Origin: Winogradskyella sp.
Lineage (GTDB): Bacteria; Bacteroidota; Bacteroidia; Flavobacteriales; Flavobacteriaceae
DNA length: 64,000 nucleotides
Assembly: GCF_013213835.1 (NCBI RefSeq)
Contig: NZ_JABSSU010000005.1
Location: 1 to 64,000 of the forward strand
Direction of reading: 5' to 3'
The notes under the pieces are model-generated. The model did no database searches. It was not told where the DNA came from and saw only the letters and a program-made list of their open reading frames with translations. The position numbers were made by a program, and so were the translations under genes. Shown piece after piece: positions 53,926 through 63,136 of this stretch (position 1 is its first letter; each line of letters opens with the position of its first letter).

Positions 53926-55277
53926 TTAAATACGTCGTCTAACTTAAATTTAATGGTCATTGTTTTACCATAGCGTTCAATCTTAAGTCGAACCACTTTA
54001 CCAGGATTACCATGAAAAAAGCTGTTTACTTCAGGTAATTTATATTCATAAACTTCATGTCCGTTTACAGCAATAATGATGTCACCAATTCTCAAACCAG
54101 ATGCATATGCATTAGATGTTTCTCTTAGCTCTACAACTTCATAAATAGGTTTTAGAACCACACGGTAATCTATGGACATATTAATTCTTACAGCATTCAT
54201 ATCGCTCTGTGAAAAGTTATCTTTAGACGGAACTTTTACTTTTTCTCTAATGAACTGAGACCCATTACGCTCTAAAACTATGCCACTATTATTGTAGGTA
54301 AAGGATAACTTATAGTTACTATTCTTTTTTAGATAGAGCATTTCATTCTTATAGTCAAAAAACAAATTAAAACGTTTTAAAATCTCACCACCTAAACTCC
54401 CGTTACGATCCTTATATATGCGATTTTTATCAATTGAGACAGAATCTGGAAATGCGACGTTCACATTATTAAGCTCAAAATCACTCAATTTAAAAGTATT
54501 AATCTTTGACCTTTTTCCATAGACAGATCCACTAAGCCCTTTACCTAAATAATCAACAAAATTTTTATTTAGGTTAGGATAAAGTCCTTTATTTTTATTT
54601 TCGAACAACCATAGCGCATCACTACTACCTGTATCTATTAAAAGTTTAATCGGTTTTTCATCCTCACCTATTGTTGCAAATGAATTGACATAAGGTTTAT
54701 TCCGATACACATCCAAAGGAATCCTTCTCCATTTTTTGGATGCTTTATTTTTAAATGATTCGTGTTTATGAAGTCTGATATACTTACCGCTGTAATTGAT
54801 TTCAACAATAAAATCTTTAAATAAATCATAACCTATAATACCATGAATCCAAATGCCAAGTCGAGGAGTAAAATCTATTGATTGGTCGAAAACAACAAAC
54901 AAATCTTGATTAGTCCCTAAAGCATTACCAAATTTTATGCGATTGTATTTTGATCTGATGGCTTCAATTTCACCATCGGCACCTAAACCATGAAGGCTAA
55001 ATTTTTGAATACTTTGAAGATTTAGTGAGTCGTCTTCGGTAAGATTAAACAAAATAGGCTTACTAACACCTGTATCAAGCACAAAGGACAAAGGCACATC
55101 ATTAACCTCTATTGGTATAATGATTAAATTACTCACCAACTCAAACTTTATTTTATCTGAAGAATTCCCTTTGAGGAAAAAATTGCCTTGAGCGCCTAAA
55201 ATGCCGCAATGAAAACAAAGTAATATCAGGAAAATATGGATTGATTTAAGTTTCAAGATTGATTGATTTATAATCAA
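53901..55277 (-). CDS. Exported retropepsin-like aspartyl protease with PDZ domain
   Basis: No ATG is available; the frame starts with TTG, either here or seven codons later, the latter giving a cleaner signal peptide (LKSIHIFLILLCFHCGILGAQG). The 458-residue product has two aspartyl-protease half-sites, FVLDTGVSKPILF near 64-76 and LLIDTGSSDALWLF near 212-225. A C-terminal PDZ domain (about 375-445, ASGLRIGDIIIAVNGHEVYEY) follows. Both half-sites in one chain plus PDZ is a recurrent Bacteroidota arrangement. It should act in the periplasm or at the surface; the substrate is unknown. Confidence 0.85.
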   Translation of the reverse strand: MIINQSILKLKSIHIFLILLCFHCGILGAQGNFFLKGNSSDKIKFELVSNLIIIPIEVNDVPLSFVLDTGVSKPILFNLTEDDSLNLQSIQKFSLHGLGADGEIEAIRSKYNRIKFGNALGTNQDLFVVFDQSIDFTPRLGIWIHGIIGYDLFKDFIVEINYSGKYIRLHKHESFKNKASKKWRRIPLDVYRNKPYVNSFATIGEDEKPIKLLIDTGSSDALWLFENKNKGLYPNLNKNFVDYLGKGLSGSVYGKRSKINTFKLSDFELNNVNVAFPDSVSIDKNRIYKDRNGSLGGEILKRFNLFFDYKNEMLYLKKNSNYKLSFTYNNSGIVLERNGSQFIREKVKVPSKDNFSQSDMNAVRINMSIDYRVVLKPIYEVVELRETSNAYASGLRIGDIIIAVNGHEVYEYKLPEVNSFFHGNPGKVVRLKIERYGKTMTIKFKLDDVFKITKPSKN

Positions 55278-55368
55278 TTTACAAATCTTTATTCAAGCTG
55301 ACATTTTAAGCACATTTTTTTACATAAACTTTAAGAATTTTTAGAACTTTGTGTTTTAAAGATGTAAC

Positions 55369-56559
55369 ATGCCAAAGATTTCAACTAAGGGCATTCAGAT
55401 GCCTGAATCACCAATTAGAAAATTGGTTCCGTTTGCTGAAAATGCAGAAAAAAAAGGTAAAAATGTATATTACCTCAATATTGGTCAACCAGATATTAAA
55501 ACACCTCAAGTAGCACTAGATGCTATCAAAGGCATAACACTTGAAACCTTGGCATATTCGAGATCTGAAGGTTCTGAGAGCTACAGAACCAAGATTGCTG
55601 AGTATTACGGTCGTAATGACATCAGCGTAAATCATGATGATATTATCGTCACGACTGGTGGTAGTGAAGCCTTACTTTTTGCGTTTGGAAGTATTATGGA
55701 TAAAGATGATGAAATCATTATTCCTGAGCCATTTTATGCAAATTACAACGGGTTTTCGACATCTTCAGGTGTAAAAGTTGTGCCAGTAATTTCTAAAATA
55801 GAAGATAACTTCGCACTACCTGCAATTGAAGAATTCGAAAAGTTAATAACATCTAAAACAAAAGCGATCTTAATTTGTAATCCTGGAAATCCGACAGGTT
55901 ACTTATACTCAAAAGAAGAAATTCAAAAACTTGCTGAAATTGTAAAAAAGCACGATCTCTTTTTAATTGCTGATGAAGTGTACAGAGAGTTCGTTTATGA
56001 TGGTATTTCTCATTTCTCAATCTTAGAAGAACCAAGTTTGTCAGAACACGCCATCGTAATAGATTCTGTATCTAAACGCTATAGTATGTGTGGTGCAAGA
56101 ATTGGATATCTTGTTTCAAAAAATAGGGAAGTTATAAGCACAGCTTTAAAGTTTGCTCAAGCAAGATTAAGTCCACCAACCTTAGCACAAATTGCTAGTG
56201 AAGCAGCATTAGATACACCTCAAACATATTTTGATGAAGTGATAGACGAATATGTGTCTCGAAGAAATCTACTCATCGAAGAATTACAAAAAATTCCTGG
56301 TGTAAAAGTGGCGAAACCAAATGGAGCTTTTTATTGTATTGCCGAGTTACCAGTAAAGAATTCTGATGATTTTGCACGCTGGTTGTTAGAAGAATTTGAT
56401 TTTGAAAATAACACTGTAATGGTGGCACCAGCTGCAGGTTTTTATTCTACAGAAGGTGTTGGAAAGAACCAAATTAGAATTGCTTACGTACTTAAAGAAG
56501 AAAGTTTAAGAACCGCTGTAAAGGTATTAGCTGAAGCACTCAAGGTCTATAAAGACTAA
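55369..56559 (+). CDS. Pyridoxal-phosphate aminotransferase, class I/II
   Basis: The 396-residue protein has the fold-type I aminotransferase signature: NIGQPDIKTP near 37, TTGGSEALLFAFGS near 95, CNPGNPTGYLYS near 170, the PLP-contacting Asp in ADEVYREF near 200 and the Schiff-base Lys in DSVSKRYSMCGARIGY near 232. Database names for close relatives are often aspartate aminotransferase, but the donor-acceptor pair is not certain. Its stop codon overlaps the murB ATG (TAATG), so the two are translated together. Confidence 0.87.
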   Translation: MPKISTKGIQMPESPIRKLVPFAENAEKKGKNVYYLNIGQPDIKTPQVALDAIKGITLETLAYSRSEGSESYRTKIAEYYGRNDISVNHDDIIVTTGGSEALLFAFGSIMDKDDEIIIPEPFYANYNGFSTSSGVKVVPVISKIEDNFALPAIEEFEKLITSKTKAILICNPGNPTGYLYSKEEIQKLAEIVKKHDLFLIADEVYREFVYDGISHFSILEEPSLSEHAIVIDSVSKRYSMCGARIGYLVSKNREVISTALKFAQARLSPPTLAQIASEAALDTPQTYFDEVIDEYVSRRNLLIEELQKIPGVKVAKPNGAFYCIAELPVKNSDDFARWLLEEFDFENNTVMVAPAAGFYSTEGVGKNQIRIAYVLKEESLRTAVKVLAEALKVYKD

Positions 56560-57569
56560 TGAAAATCGAACAGAACATATCCCTAAAACCATATAACACA
56601 TTTGGTATTGATACTAAAGCTAAAGCCTATTGTAGTGTCACTTCGGTTCAGAAATTAAGAGATGTACTGCAAAACAACACAAAGGATTTTTTCATTCTTG
56701 GTGGTGGAAGCAACATGCTTCTTACTCAAGATATAGAGGCCTTAGTACTTCACATTAATCTTAAGGGTTTCGAGGTTATTGAGGACAATAAAGATTCAGT
56801 TATTGTCAAAGTAATGGCTGGCGAAAACTGGCATGAATTTGTGATATGGTGTTTACATAATGATTTTGGTGGCGTGGAAAACTTATCATTAATTCCAGGT
56901 AATGTTGGTACAGCGCCTATTCAAAACATTGGTGCCTATGGTGTTGAGTTAAAGGATGTTTTTCATTCTTGTGAAGCTATGAGTATCGCTAATCAAGACT
57001 TAAAAACGTTCTCTAAGGAAGATTGTCAATTCGGCTATAGAGAATCCGTCTTTAAGCAACATCTAAAAGGTCAATACATTATAACAAGTGTTAGTTTTAA
57101 GCTCTCAAAAGGTATTCACAAGTTGCATATGAATTATGGTGCTATAACGCAACAGTTAGACGACATGAATATTTCTGAACCTACAATTCAAGATATTTCA
57201 AAAGCTGTAATTGCTATAAGACAGAGTAAACTGCCAGACCCAAAAGATATAGGCAATAGTGGTAGTTTCTTTAAAAATCCTGTAATCTCAATAGAGCATT
57301 TTAATAGTCTTAAGACTAATTTTCCAGAAATACCATCTTATAAAATATCGGAAACCGAAATTAAAGTTCCTGCGGGTTGGCTTATAGAAAAAGCTGGATT
57401 TAAAGGTAAAAGATTTGGGGATTATGGTGTACACAATAAACAAGCCCTAGTACTAGTTAATTATAGAGACGCCAAAGGAAGTGATATTTACAAATTGGCC
57501 TTACTCATTCAAAAAACAGTAAAACGTCTTTTTAATATTACCATTGAAACTGAAGTTAACGTTATTTAA
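56559..57569 (+). CDS. murB: UDP-N-acetylenolpyruvoylglucosamine reductase
   Basis: The 336-residue flavoprotein matches MurB type I: NTFGIDTKA near 12, the FAD-binding LGGGSNMLL near 46-54, NLSLIPGNVGTAPIQNIGAYG near 110-130, the Arg of FGYRESVFK near 158 and the catalytic Ser in GNSGSFFKNP near 227. It makes UDP-MurNAc, an early step of wall synthesis. It follows the aminotransferase with overlapping stop and start codons. Confidence 0.96.
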   Translation: MKIEQNISLKPYNTFGIDTKAKAYCSVTSVQKLRDVLQNNTKDFFILGGGSNMLLTQDIEALVLHINLKGFEVIEDNKDSVIVKVMAGENWHEFVIWCLHNDFGGVENLSLIPGNVGTAPIQNIGAYGVELKDVFHSCEAMSIANQDLKTFSKEDCQFGYRESVFKQHLKGQYIITSVSFKLSKGIHKLHMNYGAITQQLDDMNISEPTIQDISKAVIAIRQSKLPDPKDIGNSGSFFKNPVISIEHFNSLKTNFPEIPSYKISETEIKVPAGWLIEKAGFKGKRFGDYGVHNKQALVLVNYRDAKGSDIYKLALLIQKTVKRLFNITIETEVNVI

Positions 57570-57637
57570 AAAAATTGTAATTCTTTAGTCAGCAACTAAA
57601 CAGATGAATAGCAATTAGTTAATATATTGTATTTGGT

Positions 57638-57645
57638 TATATTTA
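57638..57645 (+). promoter_or_regulatory. Putative -7 element of the ECF sigma gene
   Basis: TATATTTA, followed by CGAC, is the same TAnnTTTACGAC string seen before mreB and gldK. It lies 49 bases before the TTG start codon. No convincing -33 TTTG is present at the right distance. Confidence 0.4.
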
Positions 57646-57686
57646 CGACATCCCAATTAAATCATTCAAAATAAGAGAATCAGGTT

Positions 57687-58220
57687 TTGAGCATTACACC
57701 AATTGAGCAGCAAATAATTAAGTATTTAAAAACAGGTGATCAGCGTGCAATTAATTTGTTATGCGAAAATTATTCTAATAGTCTTTATGGTGTTATTTTA
57801 AAAATTACTATTAACGAAGAAATCGCTCAAGACGCACTCCAAGAAACTTTTGTTAAGGTTTGGAAAAACGCTTCTAAATATGACGCTAAAAAGGCGAAGT
57901 TATTTACTTGGTTATTCAGAATTGCTAGAAATACAGCGATTGATAAACTGCGTAGTTTTAATAATCGTTATCAGAAAGAAGTCCAAATTGACACTTCTAA
58001 CGTATATATCCTACCAACAAGTAATCTCAACCAAGATGTTTTAGACATTAGAGAACATGTTGAAAAACTGGAAGAAAAGTATCAAATTGTTTTAAATGCC
58101 TTATTCTTTGAAGGTATGACGCAACAGGAGGCAAGCGATGAGCTTAATATCCCATTAGGTACGATAAAATCTAGATTAAAAATAGGATTAAGAGAACTTA
58201 AAAAGGTTTATAATCCATAA
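57687..58220 (+). CDS. ECF-type RNA polymerase sigma factor paired with an anti-sigma factor
   Basis: The start codon is TTG; a stop lies five codons upstream and there is no early in-frame ATG. The 177-residue protein has sigma region 2 (about 22-90, with the DALQETFVKVWKNASKYD core-binding helix and TWLFRIARNTAIDKLR) and region 4 (about 120-172, FEGMTQQEASDELNIPLGTIKSRL). Regions 1 and 3 are absent, as expected for an ECF factor. A membrane anti-sigma factor is encoded 11 bases downstream, so activity is probably released by an envelope signal. Confidence 0.92.
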   Translation: MSITPIEQQIIKYLKTGDQRAINLLCENYSNSLYGVILKITINEEIAQDALQETFVKVWKNASKYDAKKAKLFTWLFRIARNTAIDKLRSFNNRYQKEVQIDTSNVYILPTSNLNQDVLDIREHVEKLEEKYQIVLNALFFEGMTQQEASDELNIPLGTIKSRLKIGLRELKKVYNP

Positions 58221-58231
58221 AACCTTAAACT

Positions 58232-59017
58232 ATGGAAACAAAATTACACAGTTTTTTAAATTCTAACCTTCTAAACAAATACTTAGTAGGTGAGACAACT
58301 TTACAGGAGACTCAAGAAGTTGAACATTATATAAAATCTTATCCTGAAGCAGCCGAAGCTTATGAAAAGCTTCAGAATAATTTAGAAATTATTGCTAAAG
58401 CTGGTGCAGTAGACGTACCTAAGCATGTTTTAAATAACATCCTTGAAGAATTAGACAATTCTAATGACGCTAAAGTCATTCAACTTGTTCAGCATAGAAA
58501 AACACCTTGGTATAGTATTGCTGCAAGTGCAGCGGCAGTTTTATTTGCAGCATCAACCTTATTCTTATATCAAAAAAATCTGAAACTTAATGATGAAAAT
58601 AACGTCGTTGTTGATGAGATTTTTGATTTAAGAAGTGATATTGAAAACAATAATGCAAAACTAGATCAATTGGCTGCTGAATTGAGCAAGCTCAATCATC
58701 CTGATGCCAGAAAATATCTTATAAACGGTAATGACAGAGCTAAAGACTTAAAAACTGTTGCTTACATTAATCCTGTTGAAAAAACATCCATGATCGATGT
58801 TATTAAATTGCCTGAATTACCAGCAGATCAACAATATGAAATTTGGGCAGAATTACAAGACAGAATGGTGCATCTTGGCATACTAGACGAATCACAACGC
58901 ACCTTAAAACAAATTCCATATCTTGAAGATGCATTAGCTCTAAGTATTAAGATCGGAACCGAAGGTGACCCAGACAATAGCACTGAAGTCGCTGAGATTT
59001 CGTTAAAAGATGAATAA
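58232..59017 (+). CDS. Membrane-bound anti-sigma factor (RskA-like)
   Basis: The 261-residue protein has a cytosolic N-terminal part (about 1-90) with a helical zinc-less anti-sigma layout (LNKYLVGETTLQETQEVEHYIKSYPEA), one transmembrane helix (about 94-113) and a short coiled coil (about 115-145). The periplasmic domain is of the anti-sigma-K type (about 165-258, VIKLPELPADQQYEIWAELQDR). It should hold the adjacent ECF sigma factor at the membrane. No protease or signal gene is next to it. Confidence 0.9.
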   Translation: METKLHSFLNSNLLNKYLVGETTLQETQEVEHYIKSYPEAAEAYEKLQNNLEIIAKAGAVDVPKHVLNNILEELDNSNDAKVIQLVQHRKTPWYSIAASAAAVLFAASTLFLYQKNLKLNDENNVVVDEIFDLRSDIENNNAKLDQLAAELSKLNHPDARKYLINGNDRAKDLKTVAYINPVEKTSMIDVIKLPELPADQQYEIWAELQDRMVHLGILDESQRTLKQIPYLEDALALSIKIGTEGDPDNSTEVAEISLKDE

Positions 59018-59082
59018 AGGAACCGTGGTCAATTATTAATGTTTAATACCTAATTTTTATATCAATAAACTTATAAAAGCAT

Positions 59083-59090
59083 TATCTTTG
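59083..59090 (+). promoter_or_regulatory. Putative -7 element of the small membrane protein gene
   Basis: TATCTTTG matches TAnnTTTG exactly and lies 19 bases before the ATG, which is close but workable. It may drive the following four-gene series. Confidence 0.6.
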
Positions 59091-59109
59091 CCTCAAATAA
59101 GTATTCAAA

Positions 59110-59313
59110 ATGAAATTGTTACTTCTTACCTTAGGTTTATTATTATTAGCAATTGCTGGTATAGCAATAAAGTTGTGGGCAAAAAAAGATGGTGAATTTG
59201 CAGGAACTTGTGCAAGTCAAAACCCAATGCTTAATAGAGAAGGTGAAGCCTGCGGATTTTGTGGTAAAACACCAGATCAATTTAAAGACTGTAACGAAAC
59301 TCATCACGCATAA
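59110..59313 (+). CDS. Small membrane-anchored cysteine-containing protein
   Basis: The 67-residue protein has one N-terminal hydrophobic helix (about 2-23, LLLLTLGLLLLAIAGIAI) followed by a short exported or cytosolic part. It contains four cysteines: TCASQNP near 34, CGFCG near 48-52 and DCNETHH near 61. The four Cys and terminal His pair could bind a metal or form disulfides. Homologues in flavobacteria are known only as membrane or secreted proteins. It is followed after six bases by the glycosyltransferase gene. Confidence 0.75.
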   Translation: MKLLLLTLGLLLLAIAGIAIKLWAKKDGEFAGTCASQNPMLNREGEACGFCGKTPDQFKDCNETHHA

Positions 59314-59319
59314 TCCTTA

Positions 59320-60432
59320 ATGACTTTTTTAACAATACTGTTTATTGCTTTTACAGTAATAGTTGGTATACAGGTTGTATTCTACACAACATTCCTATTT
59401 GCTTTTTCAACAAAAAAAGACAAACTTGGTTTAGATAGGCCTATCCCAATATCAGTTATTATTTGTGCTAAAAATGAAGCAGAAAATTTAAAACAAAATC
59501 TTCCACTAATAATTAATCAAAACTATGACAATTTTGAAATTGTTTTGGTTAATGACTGTTCCTATGACAATACACTAGAAGTCATGGAACAATTTAAGGC
59601 CAAACACAACAATATTAAAATTGTAGATGTTAAGGATACGGAAGTATTTTGGGGAAATAAAAAATATGCTCTAACATTAGGTATTAAAGCTTCTTCTTTT
59701 GAAACTTTAGTATTTACCGATGCGGATTGCCATCCTAATTCAGACCAATGGCTAAAACATATGAGCAGTAAATTTTCAAAAGAAAAACATATTGTTTTAG
59801 GTTATGGTGCCTATGCTAAAAAGAAGTTTTCATTACTTAACAGTCTTTTACGTTTTGAAACCGTACTTACAGCACTTCAGTATTTCTCATATTCTAATAT
59901 TGGCATGCCTTACATGGCTGTTGGAAGAAATATGGCGTATAGAAAAGAGCTCTTTTTTAATAATTCTGGTTTCAACAATCATATGTTTGTAAGGTCGGGT
60001 GATGATGATTTATTTGTAAACGAAGTAGCCGATTCAAAAAACACAGCTATTTGCTATACTAATGAGAGTTTTACCATTTCAAATCCAAAAACATCTTTTA
60101 AAGACTGGTTTACTCAAAAAAGACGACATATAAGTACATCAAAATTCTACAAACCTTTGCATAAATTTGTTTTAGGGACATTTTACAGTTCGCAATTATT
60201 ATTTTGGATTTTTGCTATTGTATTACTCATCTTTCAGGTTCAATGGCAATGGGTTTTAGCATTAATTGTTATAAGGTTTATAGTACAATTGTTATCGTTT
60301 GGGTTAACGGCAAAAAAACTAAATGAAGGAAACCTCATCTACCTTTCACCACTATTAGAATTATTTTTAATTACCTTTCAATTAATTATATTTATTGCTA
60401 ATAAAATTTCTACACCAAAGCATTGGAAGTAA
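59320..60432 (+). CDS. Membrane glycosyltransferase, family 2
   Basis: The 370-residue protein has an N-terminal membrane helix (about 4-28), a GT2 domain (about 38-260; ISVIICAKNEAENL near 41, VNDCSYDNT near 78, the DxD-like TDADCHPNS near 130, and the SGDDDLFVNE and QKRRH motifs further on) and two to three C-terminal helices (about 285-360). The QxxRR-like QKRRH suggests a processive or polyprenyl-linked enzyme. The sugar and acceptor are unknown. Its 3' end overlaps the start of an ECF sigma gene. Confidence 0.85.
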   Translation: MTFLTILFIAFTVIVGIQVVFYTTFLFAFSTKKDKLGLDRPIPISVIICAKNEAENLKQNLPLIINQNYDNFEIVLVNDCSYDNTLEVMEQFKAKHNNIKIVDVKDTEVFWGNKKYALTLGIKASSFETLVFTDADCHPNSDQWLKHMSSKFSKEKHIVLGYGAYAKKKFSLLNSLLRFETVLTALQYFSYSNIGMPYMAVGRNMAYRKELFFNNSGFNNHMFVRSGDDDLFVNEVADSKNTAICYTNESFTISNPKTSFKDWFTQKRRHISTSKFYKPLHKFVLGTFYSSQLLFWIFAIVLLIFQVQWQWVLALIVIRFIVQLLSFGLTAKKLNEGNLIYLSPLLELFLITFQLIIFIANKISTPKHWK

Positions 60433-60968
60433 ACGAAGCCATTATTAAAGCAAAAGAAAAAGATCAAATAGCGTTCAATTTTCTTTTGGATACCTTTTGG
60501 AATGATGTCTATGCGTTTCAATTAAAGCGCACAAAAAACGAAAACGATGCTGAGGATATCACCATACAAACATTTTCTAAAGCTTTTGACAAAATAGGAA
60601 CTTATGATGAGGCCTATAATTTCAAAACTTGGCTGTTTACTATTTCTAAGAATATTCATATTGATCTTATAAGGCGCCAAAAAAAAGTCATTCAAAATAC
60701 CTCTAAAGATAATGATGATCATTATTTAGAAATTATTGATGACTCTCCTACACCAGAAGACCGCATTATCACAGAACAAAACTTAGCCAAGTTACTTCGA
60801 GATATCAAGAAATTGAAACCACATTACCAAGAGATTATAAATTTGAGATACTTTCAAGAATTGAGTTATAAAGAAATCTCAGAAGAACTTAATGAATCAA
60901 TGAATAATGTGAAAATAAAACTCTTAAGAGCCAAAAAACTCTTAGCTGAGATTATTACCAAGTCTTAA
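60423..60968 (+). CDS. Second ECF-type sigma factor, no adjacent anti-sigma gene
   Basis: The start is TTG, 10 bases inside the end of the glycosyltransferase gene, and no early in-frame ATG exists. The 181-residue protein has sigma region 2 (about 12-80, NDAEDITIQTFSKAFDKIGTYD, FKTWLFTISKNIHIDLIRR) and region 4 (about 120-178, YQEIINLRYFQELSYKEISEEL). Unlike the sigma factor at 57687, it has no neighbouring anti-sigma gene. Its stop codon overlaps the ATG of the Nramp-like transporter. Being embedded between a glycosyltransferase and a transporter suggests it is controlled through expression. Confidence 0.88.
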   Translation: MEVNEAIIKAKEKDQIAFNFLLDTFWNDVYAFQLKRTKNENDAEDITIQTFSKAFDKIGTYDEAYNFKTWLFTISKNIHIDLIRRQKKVIQNTSKDNDDHYLEIIDDSPTPEDRIITEQNLAKLLRDIKKLKPHYQEIINLRYFQELSYKEISEELNESMNNVKIKLLRAKKLLAEIITKS

Positions 60969-62212
60969 TGAAAGATATTTTCAAAAAATTAGGTCCAGGA
61001 TTATTATTTGCTGGTGCTGCTATAGGTGTATCTCACTTAGTACAATCTACTAGAGCAGGTGCTGATTTTGGACTTGGGCTACTATGGGCGCTTTTATTAG
61101 TTAATCTTTTTAAATATCCATTTTTTCAGTTTGGACCTAGATATGCAACGGCAACAGGTGAGAGTTTGCTTGATGGCTATTATAAGCTTGGCAAAGGTGT
61201 TGTATTGGCCTATTTTGTGCTGAACATTGCAACCATGTTTACAATTCAAACCGCAGTAACCATAGTTACAGCAGGTTTAGCTCATTCGTTAATTGGTGAT
61301 ATCTCTTTTCTCAATTTTGGTTTTAGTAGTGTTAGTAGCGTTCAAATTTGGTCAATAATTATTTTAATAATCTGCCTTGTTATACTATTCTTAGGAAAGT
61401 ATAAAACTTTAGATAGACTTATTAAAATCATAATTATTACCTTAACAGTGAGCACATTATTTGCGGTTGTATTTGCGCTTAAGGGATTTGATCAAACGCT
61501 ATCTTTCAAACAAGTATTGCCAGAAAACACAGAACAAATTGCATTCCTAATCGCCTTTATGGGTTGGATGCCAGCGCCTCTAGATATCTCTGTTTGGCAT
61601 TCAATCTGGGCCATAGAAAAAAAGAAAAGTGCTAATGGATTTTCACCAAAAACGGCCTTACTAGATTTTAATGTAGGTTACATCGGTGCAATAGTTTTAG
61701 GTATTGCATTTTTATGTTTGGGTTATTTTGTAATGTTTAATTCAGGTGAATCATTTAGCGGTAAAGCCGGTGAGTTTTCTAATCAACTCATAGACCTTTA
61801 TACAAAAAGTCTTGGCAATTGGGCCTATATCATCATCGGTATTGCAGCCTTTACAACAATGTTTAGTACTACAATTACTACATTAGATGCCTCCCCAAGA
61901 GTAATGGCTAAAAGTTTAGACATCTTAACAAATAAAAACAGAAAAAACGGTTACACACACTGGATTATCGCTTTAATAATAGGTACACTTTTTATATTTT
62001 TTACGTTGGCTTCAGAAATGGGATTATTGATTAAAGTTGCGACTATCTTATCTTTTGTTACAGCACCTTTTTACGCCATCATCAATTATAAATTGATATC
62101 TAGTAAGCATACACCAAAAACATGGCAACCAAATCTTGCACTTCATATTTTATCATGGTTAGGGATAATTTTCTTACTTGGATTTAGCATTTGGTATCTT
62201 AGCATTCTTTAG
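60968..62212 (+). CDS. Nramp-superfamily transporter without the canonical metal motifs
   Basis: The 414-residue protein has about eleven membrane helices and the Nramp opening GPGLLFAGAAIG. Two signatures that define metal-transporting Nramps are missing. In helix 1 the DPGN position reads Gly20-Val-Ser-His23, with the flanking GPG and AGA in register. In helix 6 MPH reads MPA at 201-203. The Asp and Asn that coordinate Mn or Fe are therefore gone, and substrate or mechanism probably differs. Automatic annotation as a divalent metal transporter should be treated with caution. It is coupled to the upstream sigma factor. Confidence 0.82.
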   Translation: MKDIFKKLGPGLLFAGAAIGVSHLVQSTRAGADFGLGLLWALLLVNLFKYPFFQFGPRYATATGESLLDGYYKLGKGVVLAYFVLNIATMFTIQTAVTIVTAGLAHSLIGDISFLNFGFSSVSSVQIWSIIILIICLVILFLGKYKTLDRLIKIIIITLTVSTLFAVVFALKGFDQTLSFKQVLPENTEQIAFLIAFMGWMPAPLDISVWHSIWAIEKKKSANGFSPKTALLDFNVGYIGAIVLGIAFLCLGYFVMFNSGESFSGKAGEFSNQLIDLYTKSLGNWAYIIIGIAAFTTMFSTTITTLDASPRVMAKSLDILTNKNRKNGYTHWIIALIIGTLFIFFTLASEMGLLIKVATILSFVTAPFYAIINYKLISSKHTPKTWQPNLALHILSWLGIIFLLGFSIWYLSIL

Positions 62213-62234
62213 GATTAAATTATAATTTACTTCG

Positions 62235-62242
62235 TATCTTTG
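62235..62242 (+). promoter_or_regulatory. lipA: Putative lipA -7 element
   Basis: TATCTTTG matches TAnnTTTG exactly and ends 21 bases before the lipA ATG at 62264. Its position inside the possible upstream extension of the reading frame supports the shorter start. Confidence 0.65.
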
Positions 62243-62263
62243 TTTCTTGAAATTGAAAAATGC

Positions 62264-63136
62264 ATGGAAACAAAAGTTGCTTCTAATATTTTACCTGAAC
62301 GTAAACCAAAATGGCTTAGAGTTAAGCTACCAACAGGTAAAAAATATACTGAATTAAGAAGTCTCGTAGACAAATACAAACTAAACACTATTTGCACATC
62401 AGGAAGTTGCCCTAATATGGGAGAATGTTGGGGTGAAGGAACCGCTACATTCATGATTCTAGGCAATGTGTGTACGCGTTCTTGTGGATTCTGTGGTGTA
62501 AAAACCGGAAGACCAGAAACTGTGGATTGGGATGAACCTGAAAAAGTAGCACGCTCTATTAAAATTATGAAAATAAAGCATGCAGTACTTACCAGTGTAG
62601 ATAGAGATGACTTAAAGGATATGGGAAGCATCATGTGGGCTGAAACAGTTAAAGCTGTCCGCAGAATGAATCCTGAAACAACTTTAGAAACATTGATTCC
62701 AGACTTTCAAGGTATCGAAAGACATATTGACCGTATCATAGAAGTTGCGCCAGAGGTTGTATCTCACAACATTGAAACCGTTAGACGACTAACTCGTGAG
62801 GTTCGTATTCAAGCTAAATATGATCGTAGTATGGGTGTTTTAAAATACTTAAAGCAACAAGGTCAACGAAGAACTAAATCTGGCATCATGTTAGGTTTAG
62901 GGGAAACACGAGAAGAAGTGATTCAAACATTACATGACTTACGTGAAAATGATGTTGATGTTGTAACCATTGGACAATATCTTCAACCTAGCAAAAAACA
63001 CTTACCTGTGCAACGTTTTATCAATCCGGATGAATTCAAAGAGTATGAAGAAATCGGATTAGATTTAGGTTTCAGACACGTAGAGAGTAGTGCTTTAGTT
63101 CGTTCTTCTTACAAGGCACAAAAACACATTAATTAA
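62264..63136 (+). CDS. lipA: Lipoyl synthase
   Basis: The start [10 protein letters not shown] is chosen over a non-ATG start eight codons upstream that overlaps the promoter. The 290-residue radical-SAM enzyme has the auxiliary-cluster cysteines Cys44, Cys49 and Cys55 ([12 protein letters not shown]), the radical-SAM triad Cys70, Cys74 and Cys77 (CTRSCGFC), and the terminal RSSY motif that ligates the auxiliary cluster. It inserts two sulfur atoms into octanoyl groups to make lipoate. Its stop codon overlaps the ATG of the GAPDH gene. Confidence 0.97.
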   Translation: METKVASNILPERKPKWLRVKLPTGKKYTELRSLVDKYKLNTICTSGSCPNMGECWGEGTATFMILGNVCTRSCGFCGVKTGRPETVDWDEPEKVARSIKIMKIKHAVLTSVDRDDLKDMGSIMWAETVKAVRRMNPETTLETLIPDFQGIERHIDRIIEVAPEVVSHNIETVRRLTREVRIQAKYDRSMGVLKYLKQQGQRRTKSGIMLGLGETREEVIQTLHDLRENDVDVVTIGQYLQPSKKHLPVQRFINPDEFKEYEEIGLDLGFRHVESSALVRSSYKAQKHIN

